Assembly: GCA_030156255.1 (NCBI GenBank) | Contig: JASGMV010000003.1 | Span: 1 to 64,000 of the forward strand | From: Desulfovibrionales bacterium | Lineage (GTDB): Bacteria; Desulfobacterota; Desulfovibrionia; Desulfovibrionales; Desulfovibrionaceae | Length of the DNA: 64,000 nt | Direction of reading: 5' to 3' | Shown here: piece by piece, positions 53,200 to 61,505 of the stretch | Layout: every line of letters begins with the position of its first letter | Numbering within the stretch: the first letter of the stretch is position 1 | Position numbers and translations under genes: made by a program | Notes under the pieces: generated by a model | Told to the model about the DNA's origin: nothing | The model's database searches: none | The model's input: the letters and a program-made list of their open reading frames with translations, nothing else

Positions 53200-54612
53200 A
53201 TGGACTGTGTTCAAACAAGACCTGGACGCATAAGCGTCGCCATTTCGATCCTCGCCATCGTCGCAGGCGTATGGATCGCTTATTTGCCGCCGCCGGACGG
53301 GCTTGCGCCCACAGCCATGCGCGCCTTTGGCGTGATCACCTGGGCCGTGGGCTGGTGGATATCCCAAATCGTCCCCGAATACGTCACCGCCATGATGATG
53401 TGCACCTTGCTCGTAGGCGTGAAGGCGGTGGACTTCAACACGGCCTTCGCCAATTTTTCCAGTTCGGGCTGGTGGATCATGGTCGGCGCCTTCGGGCTGG
53501 GGGCCGTGGCGGCCCGGACAGGCCTGCTCCGGCGCATTTCCCTTTGGGTGCTGCGGCTGTTCCCGCCCACATTCACCGGGCAGGTGCTCGGGCTGATCAG
53601 CTCGGGCACGATCATCGGCCTGCTTGTCCCGAGCATGAACGCCAAAGCCGCCATGTCGTCGCCCATTGCGCTGGCCATCAGCGACTCCTTGGGCGTGCGC
53701 CGCAAAAGCGACGCCGCCGCCGGGCTCTTCGGGGCCTGTTACACGGGCTTCGTGCTCATGGGGCATATCTTCCTCAGCGGCTCCTTCAGCCATTACGCAC
53801 TGATCGCCACCCTCCCCAAGCAGTACCAGCACGTCACATGGATGGACTGGTTCGTTTGGTCGTTGCCTTGGGGCGTGTTCACCGCCGTGACCATGACCGC
53901 GGCCATTCTTATTCTGTACCGGCCCAAGGAGGCGATTTCCCTGCCCGAAGGCTATGGCCGGCGGCAACTGGAGCAACTCGGCCCCATAACCCGGGAGGAG
54001 AAAGCCGTGTTGATCGTCCTGGTCGGCGCTCTGGGGATGTGGATGACCGAATCGCTCCACCACATCCCCTCGGGAGTGGTGGCGATTTCCGCCATGTGCG
54101 TGCTGCTCGGCATGGGCGTCATGACCCGCGACGACTTCAAAAGCGGCATCGAGTGGCCGGCCATCATGCTCATCGGCTGCATGCTCAACAGCCGAATCAT
54201 TAATTCCTTGGGCCTGGACGCATACCTGGTGGCCAACCTCAAGCCGTTTTTGTCCACGCTGCTCAGCAGTCCGGCGCTTTTCATCGTCGCCGTTGCGGTC
54301 TCCCTCTATGTCGTCAAATTCGCCATCACCAATCAGACGGCCACCGCCGTGATTTACTGCCTCATCCTCGCACCCGCCCTTCCCAGCTTCGGCATGCACC
54401 CCTGGATCATAGCGTTCGTCTCCTTCTGCGCCGGCGGGATATGGATCATGGCCTACACCAACACCATTTATCTTTGCGCCCAATTCGGCACGCACAGATT
54501 GATGGTCACCGACAGATCCATGTTGAAGCTCAACACCGTCTATATGTTTATCATCATAGCCGGGTGTTTAATCTGTATCCCTTATTGGAAATATCTTGGA
54601 CTCATTCAGTAA
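53200..54612 (+). CDS. DASS (SLC13) family anion:sodium symporter
   Basis: The 470-residue protein has about twelve spans. The duplicated SLC13 core shows IIGLLVPSMNAKAAMSSPIA in the first half and KFAITNQTATAVIYCLILAP in the second, the variants of the SNT substrate/Na+ motifs. Substrates of the family are di- and tricarboxylates, sulfate or taurine-like acids. Its genes downstream point to a 2-oxoacid or dicarboxylate here. ATG at 53200 is preferred as the last before the first span (AAGG upstream); 53161 is an alternative. Confidence 0.88.
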   Translation: MDCVQTRPGRISVAISILAIVAGVWIAYLPPPDGLAPTAMRAFGVITWAVGWWISQIVPEYVTAMMMCTLLVGVKAVDFNTAFANFSSSGWWIMVGAFGLGAVAARTGLLRRISLWVLRLFPPTFTGQVLGLISSGTIIGLLVPSMNAKAAMSSPIALAISDSLGVRRKSDAAAGLFGACYTGFVLMGHIFLSGSFSHYALIATLPKQYQHVTWMDWFVWSLPWGVFTAVTMTAAILILYRPKEAISLPEGYGRRQLEQLGPITREEKAVLIVLVGALGMWMTESLHHIPSGVVAISAMCVLLGMGVMTRDDFKSGIEWPAIMLIGCMLNSRIINSLGLDAYLVANLKPFLSTLLSSPALFIVAVAVSLYVVKFAITNQTATAVIYCLILAPALPSFGMHPWIIAFVSFCAGGIWIMAYTNTIYLCAQFGTHRLMVTDRSMLKLNTVYMFIIIAGCLICIPYWKYLGLIQ

Positions 54613-54628
54613 CAAGCCGGAGAACACG

Positions 54629-55756
54629 ATGAAGAAAAACCAACGGCTCATACAAGGCAACGAAGCGATCGCCTTCGGCGCATTCTACGCCGGCGCCCGC
54701 TTCTACGCCGGCTACCCCATCACGCCCTCCTCGGAAATCGCGGAAATATGCTCCCGCGAACTTCCCGGCCTTGGCGGATTCTACATGCAAATGGAGGACG
54801 AACTCGCCAGCATGGGCGCCATCATCGGCGCCTCGCTGGCCGGATCCAAATCCTTCACCGCCACCAGTGGACCCGGCTTTTCCCTCATGCAGGAAAACCT
54901 CGGCGTAGCCATCATCGGCGAAGTTCCCATCGTCGTCATCGACGTGCAGCGCTCCGGCCCCAGCACCGGCTTGGCCACCAAACCCGCCCAGTCGGATTTC
55001 ATGCAAATCCGCTGGGGGCGCCACGGCGACCAGGCGATCATCGCCCTGGCGCCAGCCACGGTGCGGGAATGCTTCGAATTCACGGTTCTGGCGTTCAATC
55101 TCGCCGAAAAATACCGGACCCCGGTGGTGTTGGCGCCGGATGAAATCATCGGACACATGCGGGAGAACATGGAGATTCCCGAACCCGGCGAATTGCCCGT
55201 CGTGGAGCGGACCGAGCCCCAAGGCGAGCCTGCGGACTACCGGCCTTTCTGCTTCAAGGAGGGCTGCGTTCACCCCCTGGCCAACTATGGAAGCGAGCGT
55301 ATCTACCACGTCACCAGCTCCATGAACGGAGAGGACGGATTCAGCAACAACTCCCCCGAAAACGCCGCCCGCCGCGTGGCCCAACTACACACCAAGCTCG
55401 ACGCCGGCCGCGAGGACATCGTCATGACCGAAAGCTTTGACGTGGAGGGCTGCGAAACATTGATCGTCGCCTCGGGGGCGCCTGTCCGGGCGGCGCGCTC
55501 CGCAGCCAAAGACGCACGAGCCAAAGGCCTCAAGGTCGGCGTGCTCCAGCTCAAGACCGTCTGGCCTTTCCCGGAGTTGGAGATCGCCGCTGCGGCCAAG
55601 AACGCACGCCGAATCATCGTGCCGGAAATGAACTACTCCGGACAGTTGGCGGGCGAAGTCCGCAAGCTGGTCAACGACAAGAACATGGTGCGGCAGGTCA
55701 ACAGTTACAACGGACAAATCATCTTTCCGGCGCAAATCGCGCAGGCAATCCAGTAG
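54629..55756 (+). CDS. korA: 2-oxoacid:ferredoxin oxidoreductase, alpha subunit
   Basis: The 375-residue protein has the pyrimidine-binding domain (AGARFYAGYPITPSSEIAE, FYMQMEDELASMGAIIGASLAG, TSGPGFSLMQENLGVA) and the C-terminal domain (LIVASGAPVRAARSAAKDARAKG, GVLQLKTVWPFP). It is one of four separate subunits that oxidise a 2-oxoacid with CoA to acyl-CoA, CO2 and reduced ferredoxin. Subunit order and fold match Kor/Vor types, so the substrate could be 2-oxoglutarate, 2-oxobutyrate or a branched-chain oxoacid. CCGGAG precedes the ATG. Confidence 0.92.
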   Translation: MKKNQRLIQGNEAIAFGAFYAGARFYAGYPITPSSEIAEICSRELPGLGGFYMQMEDELASMGAIIGASLAGSKSFTATSGPGFSLMQENLGVAIIGEVPIVVIDVQRSGPSTGLATKPAQSDFMQIRWGRHGDQAIIALAPATVRECFEFTVLAFNLAEKYRTPVVLAPDEIIGHMRENMEIPEPGELPVVERTEPQGEPADYRPFCFKEGCVHPLANYGSERIYHVTSSMNGEDGFSNNSPENAARRVAQLHTKLDAGREDIVMTESFDVEGCETLIVASGAPVRAARSAAKDARAKGLKVGVLQLKTVWPFPELEIAAAAKNARRIIVPEMNYSGQLAGEVRKLVNDKNMVRQVNSYNGQIIFPAQIAQAIQ

Positions 55757-55767
55757 GGAGGCGATTC

Positions 55768-56595
55768 ATGGCCCATGCGACCGGCATGAAATATCTGAAG
55801 CAAGACGCACTGCCCCACATGTGGTGCGCCGGTTGCGGCAACGGCGTCGTGCTCGGCGCGCTTGCTCGCGCCTTTGAAGAACTTGACCTTGCCCCTGAGG
55901 ACATCGTGGCCGTCACGGGGATCGGTTGCTGGGGCAAAGCCGACGACTATCTGGCGGTCAACGCCCTGCACACGACCCATGGCCGGGCTCTGGCCTACGC
56001 CACCGGCGTCAAGGCTTCCAATCCGAAGCTGCGCGTCGTGGCCCTCATGGGCGACGGAGACGGCGCAACCATCGGCGGCAACCATCTCATTCACTCCGCC
56101 CGGCGCAATATGCCCCTGACTGCGATCATCGTGAACAACTACAACTACGGCATGACCGGCGGCCAATTTTCCGCCACCACGCCCGCCAACGCCTTCACCA
56201 GCACTTCCGTGGGCAGCAACCCCGAACGGGCGTTCGACATCTGCGAACTCGCGCGCGCGGCCGGCGCCAATTACGTGGCCCGGGAAACCAGCGCCGCGGG
56301 CATGAAGCTGAAAAATCGCATCAAGGAAGCCCTCGAAGCCCCGGGATTCTCCCTGGTGGAGGCTATCAGCCCCTGCACCACGCAGTTCGGACCCAAAAAC
56401 AACATGCGCCGCCCGGTGGACATGTTCGAATGGCTCAAGGCCAAAGGCCTGCCTGCGTCCAAGTACGACAAGATGGTCCATCCCGAACAGGAAGGCTTTT
56501 TCAAGACCGGCGTGCTGGTCAACCGCGACGCGCCGGATTTCATCACCCGGTACGAAGCCATGCGCTCCCGCATGCAGGCCGGGGGAAGGGAGTAA
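55768..56595 (+). CDS. korB: 2-oxoacid:ferredoxin oxidoreductase, beta subunit (TPP-binding)
   Basis: The 275-residue protein binds thiamine diphosphate: MWCAGCGNGVVLGAL near residue 14, MGDGDGATIGGNHLIHSARR, and IIVNNYNYGMTGGQFSATTP. Cys residues near the start would bind the catalytic subunit's Fe-S cluster. GGAGGCGATTC precedes the ATG, 11 nt after korA. Confidence 0.94.
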   Translation: MAHATGMKYLKQDALPHMWCAGCGNGVVLGALARAFEELDLAPEDIVAVTGIGCWGKADDYLAVNALHTTHGRALAYATGVKASNPKLRVVALMGDGDGATIGGNHLIHSARRNMPLTAIIVNNYNYGMTGGQFSATTPANAFTSTSVGSNPERAFDICELARAAGANYVARETSAAGMKLKNRIKEALEAPGFSLVEAISPCTTQFGPKNNMRRPVDMFEWLKAKGLPASKYDKMVHPEQEGFFKTGVLVNRDAPDFITRYEAMRSRMQAGGRE

Positions 56596-56600
56596 AAAAC

Positions 56601-57143
56601 ATGCAGCGGAATTACGAGTTGATTATGGCGGGCAGCGGAGGACAAGGGCTTGTCTTTCTGTCGTCCCTCCTGGCCCAGGCCGTCATTGAAGACGGCGGCA
56701 ACGTGGCTCAGACCCAAAGCTACGGCATCGCCCAGCGCGGCGGCTTCATTTCCGCCGAGATCGTGGCCTCCGACGAGGAAATCCTCTTTCAGCAAGTGGT
56801 GAAGCCAAGCCTGGTCGTGGTTCTGCACGAATGCGCGGGATCGCGCTACGACGCCGTAGCCGCGCCCGTGCTCTACGATAGCAGCCTGCTGGCCGAAAAA
56901 TCCCGGCCCAACAACTGGAAGGGCGTCCCCTTCTCCCTGATCGCGGCGGACTTGAACGCGCCGAAAGCGGCGAACATGGCGGCTCTCGGGGCCATCATTC
57001 AGACCGTTCCCGTGGCCAGCCTCGATGCCGTGGCCGCCGTCGTTGAACGCCGTTTCGCGCCCGCCGTGGCGAAAATCAATCTCACCGCCGTTAAAAACGG
57101 CATGTCGGCGGCGAAGCAAGTTTCACAGGGGGGCCGCTCATGA
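56601..57143 (+). CDS. korC: 2-oxoacid:ferredoxin oxidoreductase, gamma subunit
   Basis: The 180-residue protein has the gamma-domain pattern IMAGSGGQGLVFLSSLLAQAV, TQSYGIAQRGGFISAEIV and LNAPKAANMAALGAII. It is only 5 nt after korB, and the stop overlaps the ferredoxin gene by 4 nt. GGGAGTAAAAAAC lies before the ATG. Confidence 0.92.
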   Translation: MQRNYELIMAGSGGQGLVFLSSLLAQAVIEDGGNVAQTQSYGIAQRGGFISAEIVASDEEILFQQVVKPSLVVVLHECAGSRYDAVAAPVLYDSSLLAEKSRPNNWKGVPFSLIAADLNAPKAANMAALGAIIQTVPVASLDAVAAVVERRFAPAVAKINLTAVKNGMSAAKQVSQGGRS

Positions 57144-57376
57144 GCAACAAGACCAAGACATTCGTCGTGGAAATCGATCCGGAGCGATGCAAGGCCTGCG
57201 GCTATTGCAAGCACGAATGTCCCCGCGACGTCTTTGAAGAAACGAAGGAACTCAACGCCGGAGGTTATCACCCAATGTCCGTTGAGCGCCCGGGAAACTG
57301 CATAGGTTGCCTCACCTGCCTTATGATCTGTCCTGATTTCGCCATCACCGTCAATGAAGAATCATCCTCTCGATAA
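57140..57376 (+). CDS. korD: 2-oxoacid:ferredoxin oxidoreductase, delta (2x 4Fe-4S) subunit
   Basis: The 78-residue ferredoxin-type subunit has two cluster motifs, Cys17/20/23/27 and Cys54/57/60/64. It accepts electrons from the TPP subunit and passes them to free ferredoxin. It overlaps korC (ATGA). Usually the delta gene comes first in korDABC operons; here it is last. Confidence 0.92.
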   Translation: MSNKTKTFVVEIDPERCKACGYCKHECPRDVFEETKELNAGGYHPMSVERPGNCIGCLTCLMICPDFAITVNEESSSR

Positions 57377-57436
57377 CCGCTCCGCCAGGGGCCGCGGCAT
57401 CGCGGTCGCCCGGCGGCCTATTTGATGGAGCGCCCA

Positions 57437-58348
57437 ATGAAATACACCACCCTGAGTAAGCTCGCCGTGCGCGTGCTGGAGGAAAAAGAGAGTCGGCCCA
57501 AGGTGGTGGCCGTGGCCGCCGCCGACGATTTGCATACGCTGGAGGCTGTTCTCTGCGCAGCCCGCGACGGCATCGCCGTTCCTCTGCTCACCGGAGACCG
57601 CGCCGGCATCCGCGAAAAGCTGACACAACTCGACCAGAAACCCGACGACTATGAAATCATCGACGCCGGGAGTCCGGAGGACGCCGCGTTTCAGGCGGCT
57701 CTGGCCGTGAAGGAAGGGCGGGCCAACTTTCTGATGAAAGGGCTCATTCCGACCGGCCCCATGCTCAAAGTCTTTTTCCGGGAAGAAACCGGCTTTCGCA
57801 TCGGGCGACCCATTTCACACATCAGCCTGGCCCAGACGCCCAGCTACCATAAACTGCTGTGCATCTCGGATTCAGCCATCAACATTCGCCCGACTCTGGA
57901 AGTGAAGCGGGCCATGATCGAAAACGCCGTGTCCGCCCTTCGCTCCATGGGCTTCGACAGGCCCAAGGTCGCCGTGCTCACATCCACAGAACTCATCAAT
58001 CCCAAAATGCCCGAAACGCAGGACGCCCAGGTGCTGAAGGATATGAACCAGCAAGGGCTCATCACCGATTGCCTCGTGGAGGGCCCCATCTCCTTCGACC
58101 TGGCCGTCAGCAAGGAGGCGGCGGAAATCAAAGGGTTGAGCAGCCCCGTGTACGGCGACGCCGACCTGCTGATCACCCCGGACATCGCCTCGGGCAACAT
58201 TCTGCTCAAAAGCCTGCGCTACTGCGCCGGCGCCAGCACCGCCGGCATTGTGGTGGGCGGGCGCGCTCCGTTGGTGCTTACCTCCCGCGCCGTAGCGCCA
58301 ATGGACAAATACTGGCCGATCGTTCTGGCGGCCGCCGCCGCGAAATGA
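57437..58348 (+). CDS. ptb: Phosphate butyryltransferase (phosphotransacylase family)
   Basis: The 303-residue protein is of the Pta/Ptb family and of Ptb length: VVAVAAADDLHTLEAVLCAARDG near the start, ANFLMKGLIPTGPMLKVFF in the middle, then VYGDADLLITPDIASGNILLKSL, the Ptb-type active-site region. It exchanges CoA of an acyl-CoA for phosphate. With the butyrate kinase next to it, acyl-CoA from KorABCD would yield ATP. GGAG precedes the ATG at 57437. Confidence 0.92.
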   Translation: MKYTTLSKLAVRVLEEKESRPKVVAVAAADDLHTLEAVLCAARDGIAVPLLTGDRAGIREKLTQLDQKPDDYEIIDAGSPEDAAFQAALAVKEGRANFLMKGLIPTGPMLKVFFREETGFRIGRPISHISLAQTPSYHKLLCISDSAINIRPTLEVKRAMIENAVSALRSMGFDRPKVAVLTSTELINPKMPETQDAQVLKDMNQQGLITDCLVEGPISFDLAVSKEAAEIKGLSSPVYGDADLLITPDIASGNILLKSLRYCAGASTAGIVVGGRAPLVLTSRAVAPMDKYWPIVLAAAAAK

Positions 58349-58378
58349 CCGCCCGATACTCCTGGAGATTCAACCATC

Positions 58379-59524
58379 ATGCCGCAGAAGCACTATAAAA
58401 TTCTTGCCGTCAACCCCGGATCCACATCGACCAAAATCGCCCTGTACGAAAACGAAACCCTGCTGTTCGAGGACAAAATCGATCATCCAGCCCAGAGCTT
58501 GGCCGGGTTTGCGCGCATGGCCGACCAGTTGCCCATGCGCCGTGAAGCCGTCATGAGCCGCCTGAAGGAGCGCAACGTCGCCCTGTCCGACCTGGACGCG
58601 GTTTCCGGACGGGGAGGCAAGCTCCCGCCCCTGCGCCAGGGAGCCTACCAGGTCAACGCCGAGATGGTCGACTTTCTCACCAACCGCCCCATCGACGACC
58701 ACGCATCCAACCTCGGCGCCATGATCGGTTTCGGTATCGCAGCCCCGCTCGGTCTCCCCGCCTTCATCTACGACGCCGTAGTGGTGGACCAGCTTGAAGA
58801 TATCGCCCGGCTTTCCGGAGTTCCGGAGATCACCCGGCGAGCCTCCTGCCACGTGCTGAACATGCGCGCGGTGGCCCGCAAAACAGCCATGGAAATGGGA
58901 CGTCCGCTGGAGGAGCTCAACGTCGTGACCTGCCACATGGGCGGAGGGATCACAGCCTCCATCCTTCGCAACGGCAGAATGATCGATGTGCTGACGGACG
59001 AGGAAGGGGCCTACTCCCCTGAACGGGCCGGCGGCGTGCCCTGCCGGCAACTGGTCAACCACTGCTTCTCCGGCGAACATACCGTGCTTTCGGCCACCAG
59101 ACGCATGCGCGGCCAGGGCGGTCTTGTCGCCTATCTGGGAACCAATAGCGCGCTGGAGGTGGAGAAGAGGATCGCCGACGGCGACGAACGGGCCGAACGC
59201 TTCTACGAGGGCATGGCCTATCAAACGGCCAAGGGCGTCGCCGGCCTAGCCAGCGTGGTCTCAGGCAACGTGGACGTGATCGTGCTCACCGGCGCGCTGG
59301 CGCATTCCAAAGTGCTTGTGAACTGGATCGTCGAGCGCGTCCGGTTCATCGCACCGGTCCGGGTTTGGCCCGGGGAGGATGAGCTGGAGGCTCTGGCCCT
59401 GGGCGCGCTGCGCGTCTTGCGCGGCGAAGAGCCGGCTCATGCATTCGTGGAATCCGAACTGCCCCAGATCGCTCCAACACTGACCGTACAAAAAAACGAC
59501 GAACCCGGTGTATCCGCGGCCTAG
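58379..59524 (+). CDS. buk: Butyrate kinase
   Basis: The 381-residue acetokinase-family protein has the start ILAVNPGSTSTKIALYENE, SGRGGKLPPLRQGAYQVN, NVVTCHMGGGITASIL and VIVLTGALAHSKVLV, the butyrate/branched-chain fatty acid kinase pattern rather than acetate kinase. It transfers the acyl phosphate group to ADP. It follows ptb by 30 nt and ends the operon. The Ptb-Buk pair indicates C3-C5 acyl groups rather than only acetyl, though specificity cannot be read from sequence. Confidence 0.94.
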   Translation: MPQKHYKILAVNPGSTSTKIALYENETLLFEDKIDHPAQSLAGFARMADQLPMRREAVMSRLKERNVALSDLDAVSGRGGKLPPLRQGAYQVNAEMVDFLTNRPIDDHASNLGAMIGFGIAAPLGLPAFIYDAVVVDQLEDIARLSGVPEITRRASCHVLNMRAVARKTAMEMGRPLEELNVVTCHMGGGITASILRNGRMIDVLTDEEGAYSPERAGGVPCRQLVNHCFSGEHTVLSATRRMRGQGGLVAYLGTNSALEVEKRIADGDERAERFYEGMAYQTAKGVAGLASVVSGNVDVIVLTGALAHSKVLVNWIVERVRFIAPVRVWPGEDELEALALGALRVLRGEEPAHAFVESELPQIAPTLTVQKNDEPGVSAA

Positions 59525-59618
59525 ACAATACAGCGATAGTATCCACCGGACACCGCCGCCCTGGCGGGATTCCGATCACGCCGCCTCTTGAGGCTTCGCT
59601 CCGGGCCTTCGTCCTGCT

Positions 59619-60191
59619 TCACAATGCCCTCGGCAAATGCTTGGCCGGCGTTCCGCCCTTCATGCCACGGCCCTGATGCGTCCGCTCATGGTTGTAATGA
59701 TGCAAGGAGACATCCAGGGCCTTTTGCATCTCCTCAACCGACTCATACCATTTCTCCCGACCTTTGATCCGAAAATGCTTGCCAAGCAGGGGCCGGTGCA
59801 ACCGTTCGACAAAGCCGTTGCTCTGGGGCCGGCGGACCTTGGTCGTACGATGGTTGACGCCCTCCAACTGTAGAAACAGCTCGTACGGGTGGCGCTCCGG
59901 ACGGCCGCAAAACTCCCGGTCGTTGTCCGACAGGATGGTTTCCACCCGCACCTTTTGGGGCTCAAAAAACGGAAAAACATCCTCATTGAACACATGGCCT
60001 GCTGTCACCAGCAACTTGCTGGTGTACAGCCTGCCAAAGGCGTAGCGGCTGTGGCAGTCGATGGCCGACTGAAGGCATACTCGGCCGACGCCCTTGAGCG
60101 CACCCACGAAAAAAGTATCCACTGCTACAAGGTTGCCGGTATGCTGCGTTCCAATGCGCCGCTCCCGAAACTCGGGGCTGAAGCGCTCCAA
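59619..60191 (-). pseudogene. IS481-family transposase remnant (C-terminal integrase core)
   Basis: About 190 codons remain of an rve-type transposase. DDE positions are in VAVDTFFVG, LSDNDREFCG and NGFVERLHRPLLG, and the end HYNHERTHQGRGMKGGTPAKHL is typical of IS481. The N-terminal HTH part is missing because the frame is cut at about 60192, where an IS3 fragment joins. The start shown is only the end of similarity. It has no inverted repeats I can identify and should be inactive. Confidence 0.85.
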
Positions 60192-60193
60192 CA

Positions 60194-60255
60194 GCCGAAC
60201 GCAATCAGCTGCGACAGCGGGCCGAAGTACGTGAGCGCCCGGCTTCAGCTTTGGG
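60194..60255 (+). repeat. Right copy of the inverted IS3-derived repeat
   Basis: This 62-bp piece of an IS3 transposase gene, plus strand, is 58/62 identical to the minus-strand copy at 33528-33589 and encodes CDSGPKYVSARLQLW. Its left edge is fused to the IS481 remnant. The sequence to its right (60256-60343) shows no further similarity and no gene. Confidence 0.85.
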
Positions 60256-60343
60256 AGGCCACGGATGCCGCCGACCGCGCCATGTTCGCCCCGGCGTCTT
60301 GAGAGAGGCGAACGGCGCCTGCTTCAATAGGGCAATCTTTAAT

Positions 60344-61402
60344 TCATCTGTGCGGTGTATTTTTCAATGCTCTCAGCAGAAATTCCGCCATTTCCCTCCG
60401 CGCCTGCTCACCTTCCGGGAGGTCGGGCATCAAGTCAAAACCATGGAACATTTCCTCCCAGATGCGGAGCTCCGCATTCACTTGCCCCTGGTGCATCTTT
60501 CGGCTGAGCCGGACGGCGTTGCTCAAAAACAGATCCCGAGTTCCGGAAAGGATGAGCGTGGCGGGAAATTGTTGATCGTAGTCGCCGTAAACAGGTGAAA
60601 GCAAGGGGGCCGCCGGGTCCAAATCGCCTGCGTAACACGCAGCGAAGTATTCGAGGTTTTTGCTCCACTTCAGGACGGGGTCGCGGTCTTCATTGGAATA
60701 ATAGCTGTCTCCGGTGCGCGTCAGGTCCGCCCACGGAGAAAACAGTCCCACGGCCTCGGGCAAGGGCACGCCTTCCCGTTGGGCCTTGAGCAACATCGCC
60801 AAAACCAGGCCGCCGCCGGCCGAGCCTCCGAAGGCCACCATGTTGTCGGCGCCGTAGTGCTTCTCAAGCGCCTTGTACACCGTCATGCAATCATCCAGTC
60901 CCGCCGGAAAAGGGTGCTCCGGCGCAAGCCGGTATTCCACGGAAACGATGGGAATTCCAAGTTGGTGGGCCATGAGTATCCCGCCAGAGTCCACGGCCGA
61001 TTTGAGGACATAGCCGCCGCCGTGGACATACATCGCGATCTTGCCGTTCAGTTCCGGCGGGACGGTATTCGAGCGGAGTACTGCGACTTCAACTCCGGCA
61101 ATCGCTTGTCGTTGGACGGAGACATGCAGTTTACTGCGCAAGCCATCCAATCTTTTTTGTTCCGCCGCCGACAACTTCTTCCGCACTTCCGAAGCCCTTT
61201 CCGGGGTGAATATCCCATCCAGCGTCGAAGCCTCATTGCGCGAGATAAAATCGCAGGCTTGTCTGCTGACATGGCGTAGGGAATCCATGTCTTGCACGGA
61301 AGCGTCGGATTCAGATGCGATGGCTCGTAAGCATACCGCTTGAGCATATCCCACCTGCAACACGAGGCTCATCAACAAAAACAATATCGAAAAACGTAAC
61401 AT
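60344..61402 (-). CDS. Exported alpha/beta hydrolase, hormone-sensitive-lipase family esterase
   Basis: The 352-residue protein has a signal peptide (MLRFSILFLLMSLVLQVGYAQA). Its HSL-type hydrolase domain has the oxyanion motif YVHGGGYVLKS, nucleophile Ser in FGGSAGGGL, Asp in SGTRDLFLSNA and His in EEMFHGFDLMP, all present. It should cleave short-chain esters in the periplasm. The start is unclear: ATG at 61402 has its AGGAG too close, and TTG at 61411 or ATG at 61435 are alternatives. Last gene of a minus-strand group with a lipoprotein and another hydrolase. Confidence 0.87.
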   Translation of the reverse strand: MLRFSILFLLMSLVLQVGYAQAVCLRAIASESDASVQDMDSLRHVSRQACDFISRNEASTLDGIFTPERASEVRKKLSAAEQKRLDGLRSKLHVSVQRQAIAGVEVAVLRSNTVPPELNGKIAMYVHGGGYVLKSAVDSGGILMAHQLGIPIVSVEYRLAPEHPFPAGLDDCMTVYKALEKHYGADNMVAFGGSAGGGLVLAMLLKAQREGVPLPEAVGLFSPWADLTRTGDSYYSNEDRDPVLKWSKNLEYFAACYAGDLDPAAPLLSPVYGDYDQQFPATLILSGTRDLFLSNAVRLSRKMHQGQVNAELRIWEEMFHGFDLMPDLPEGEQARREMAEFLLRALKNTPHR

Positions 61403-61505
61403 CTCCTGCAATTCTAAATCTCCAACATCAACCATCTACATCATAGATGTTCAAATCACAAACGACTGCCTGGCATTCCTCCGACAAGGCCCCGAATTAT
61501 CTACT

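Noticed and set aside
53089-54495. A 468-codon minus-strand frame opposite the DASS transporter
   Set aside because: Its His/Gly/Asp-rich sequence has no recognisable domain; the opposite strand encodes a clear membrane transporter.
33295-60255. An intact composite transposon
   Set aside because: Both IS3 pieces are internal fragments without ends or a working transposase, and no target duplications are visible, so only past mobility can be proposed.
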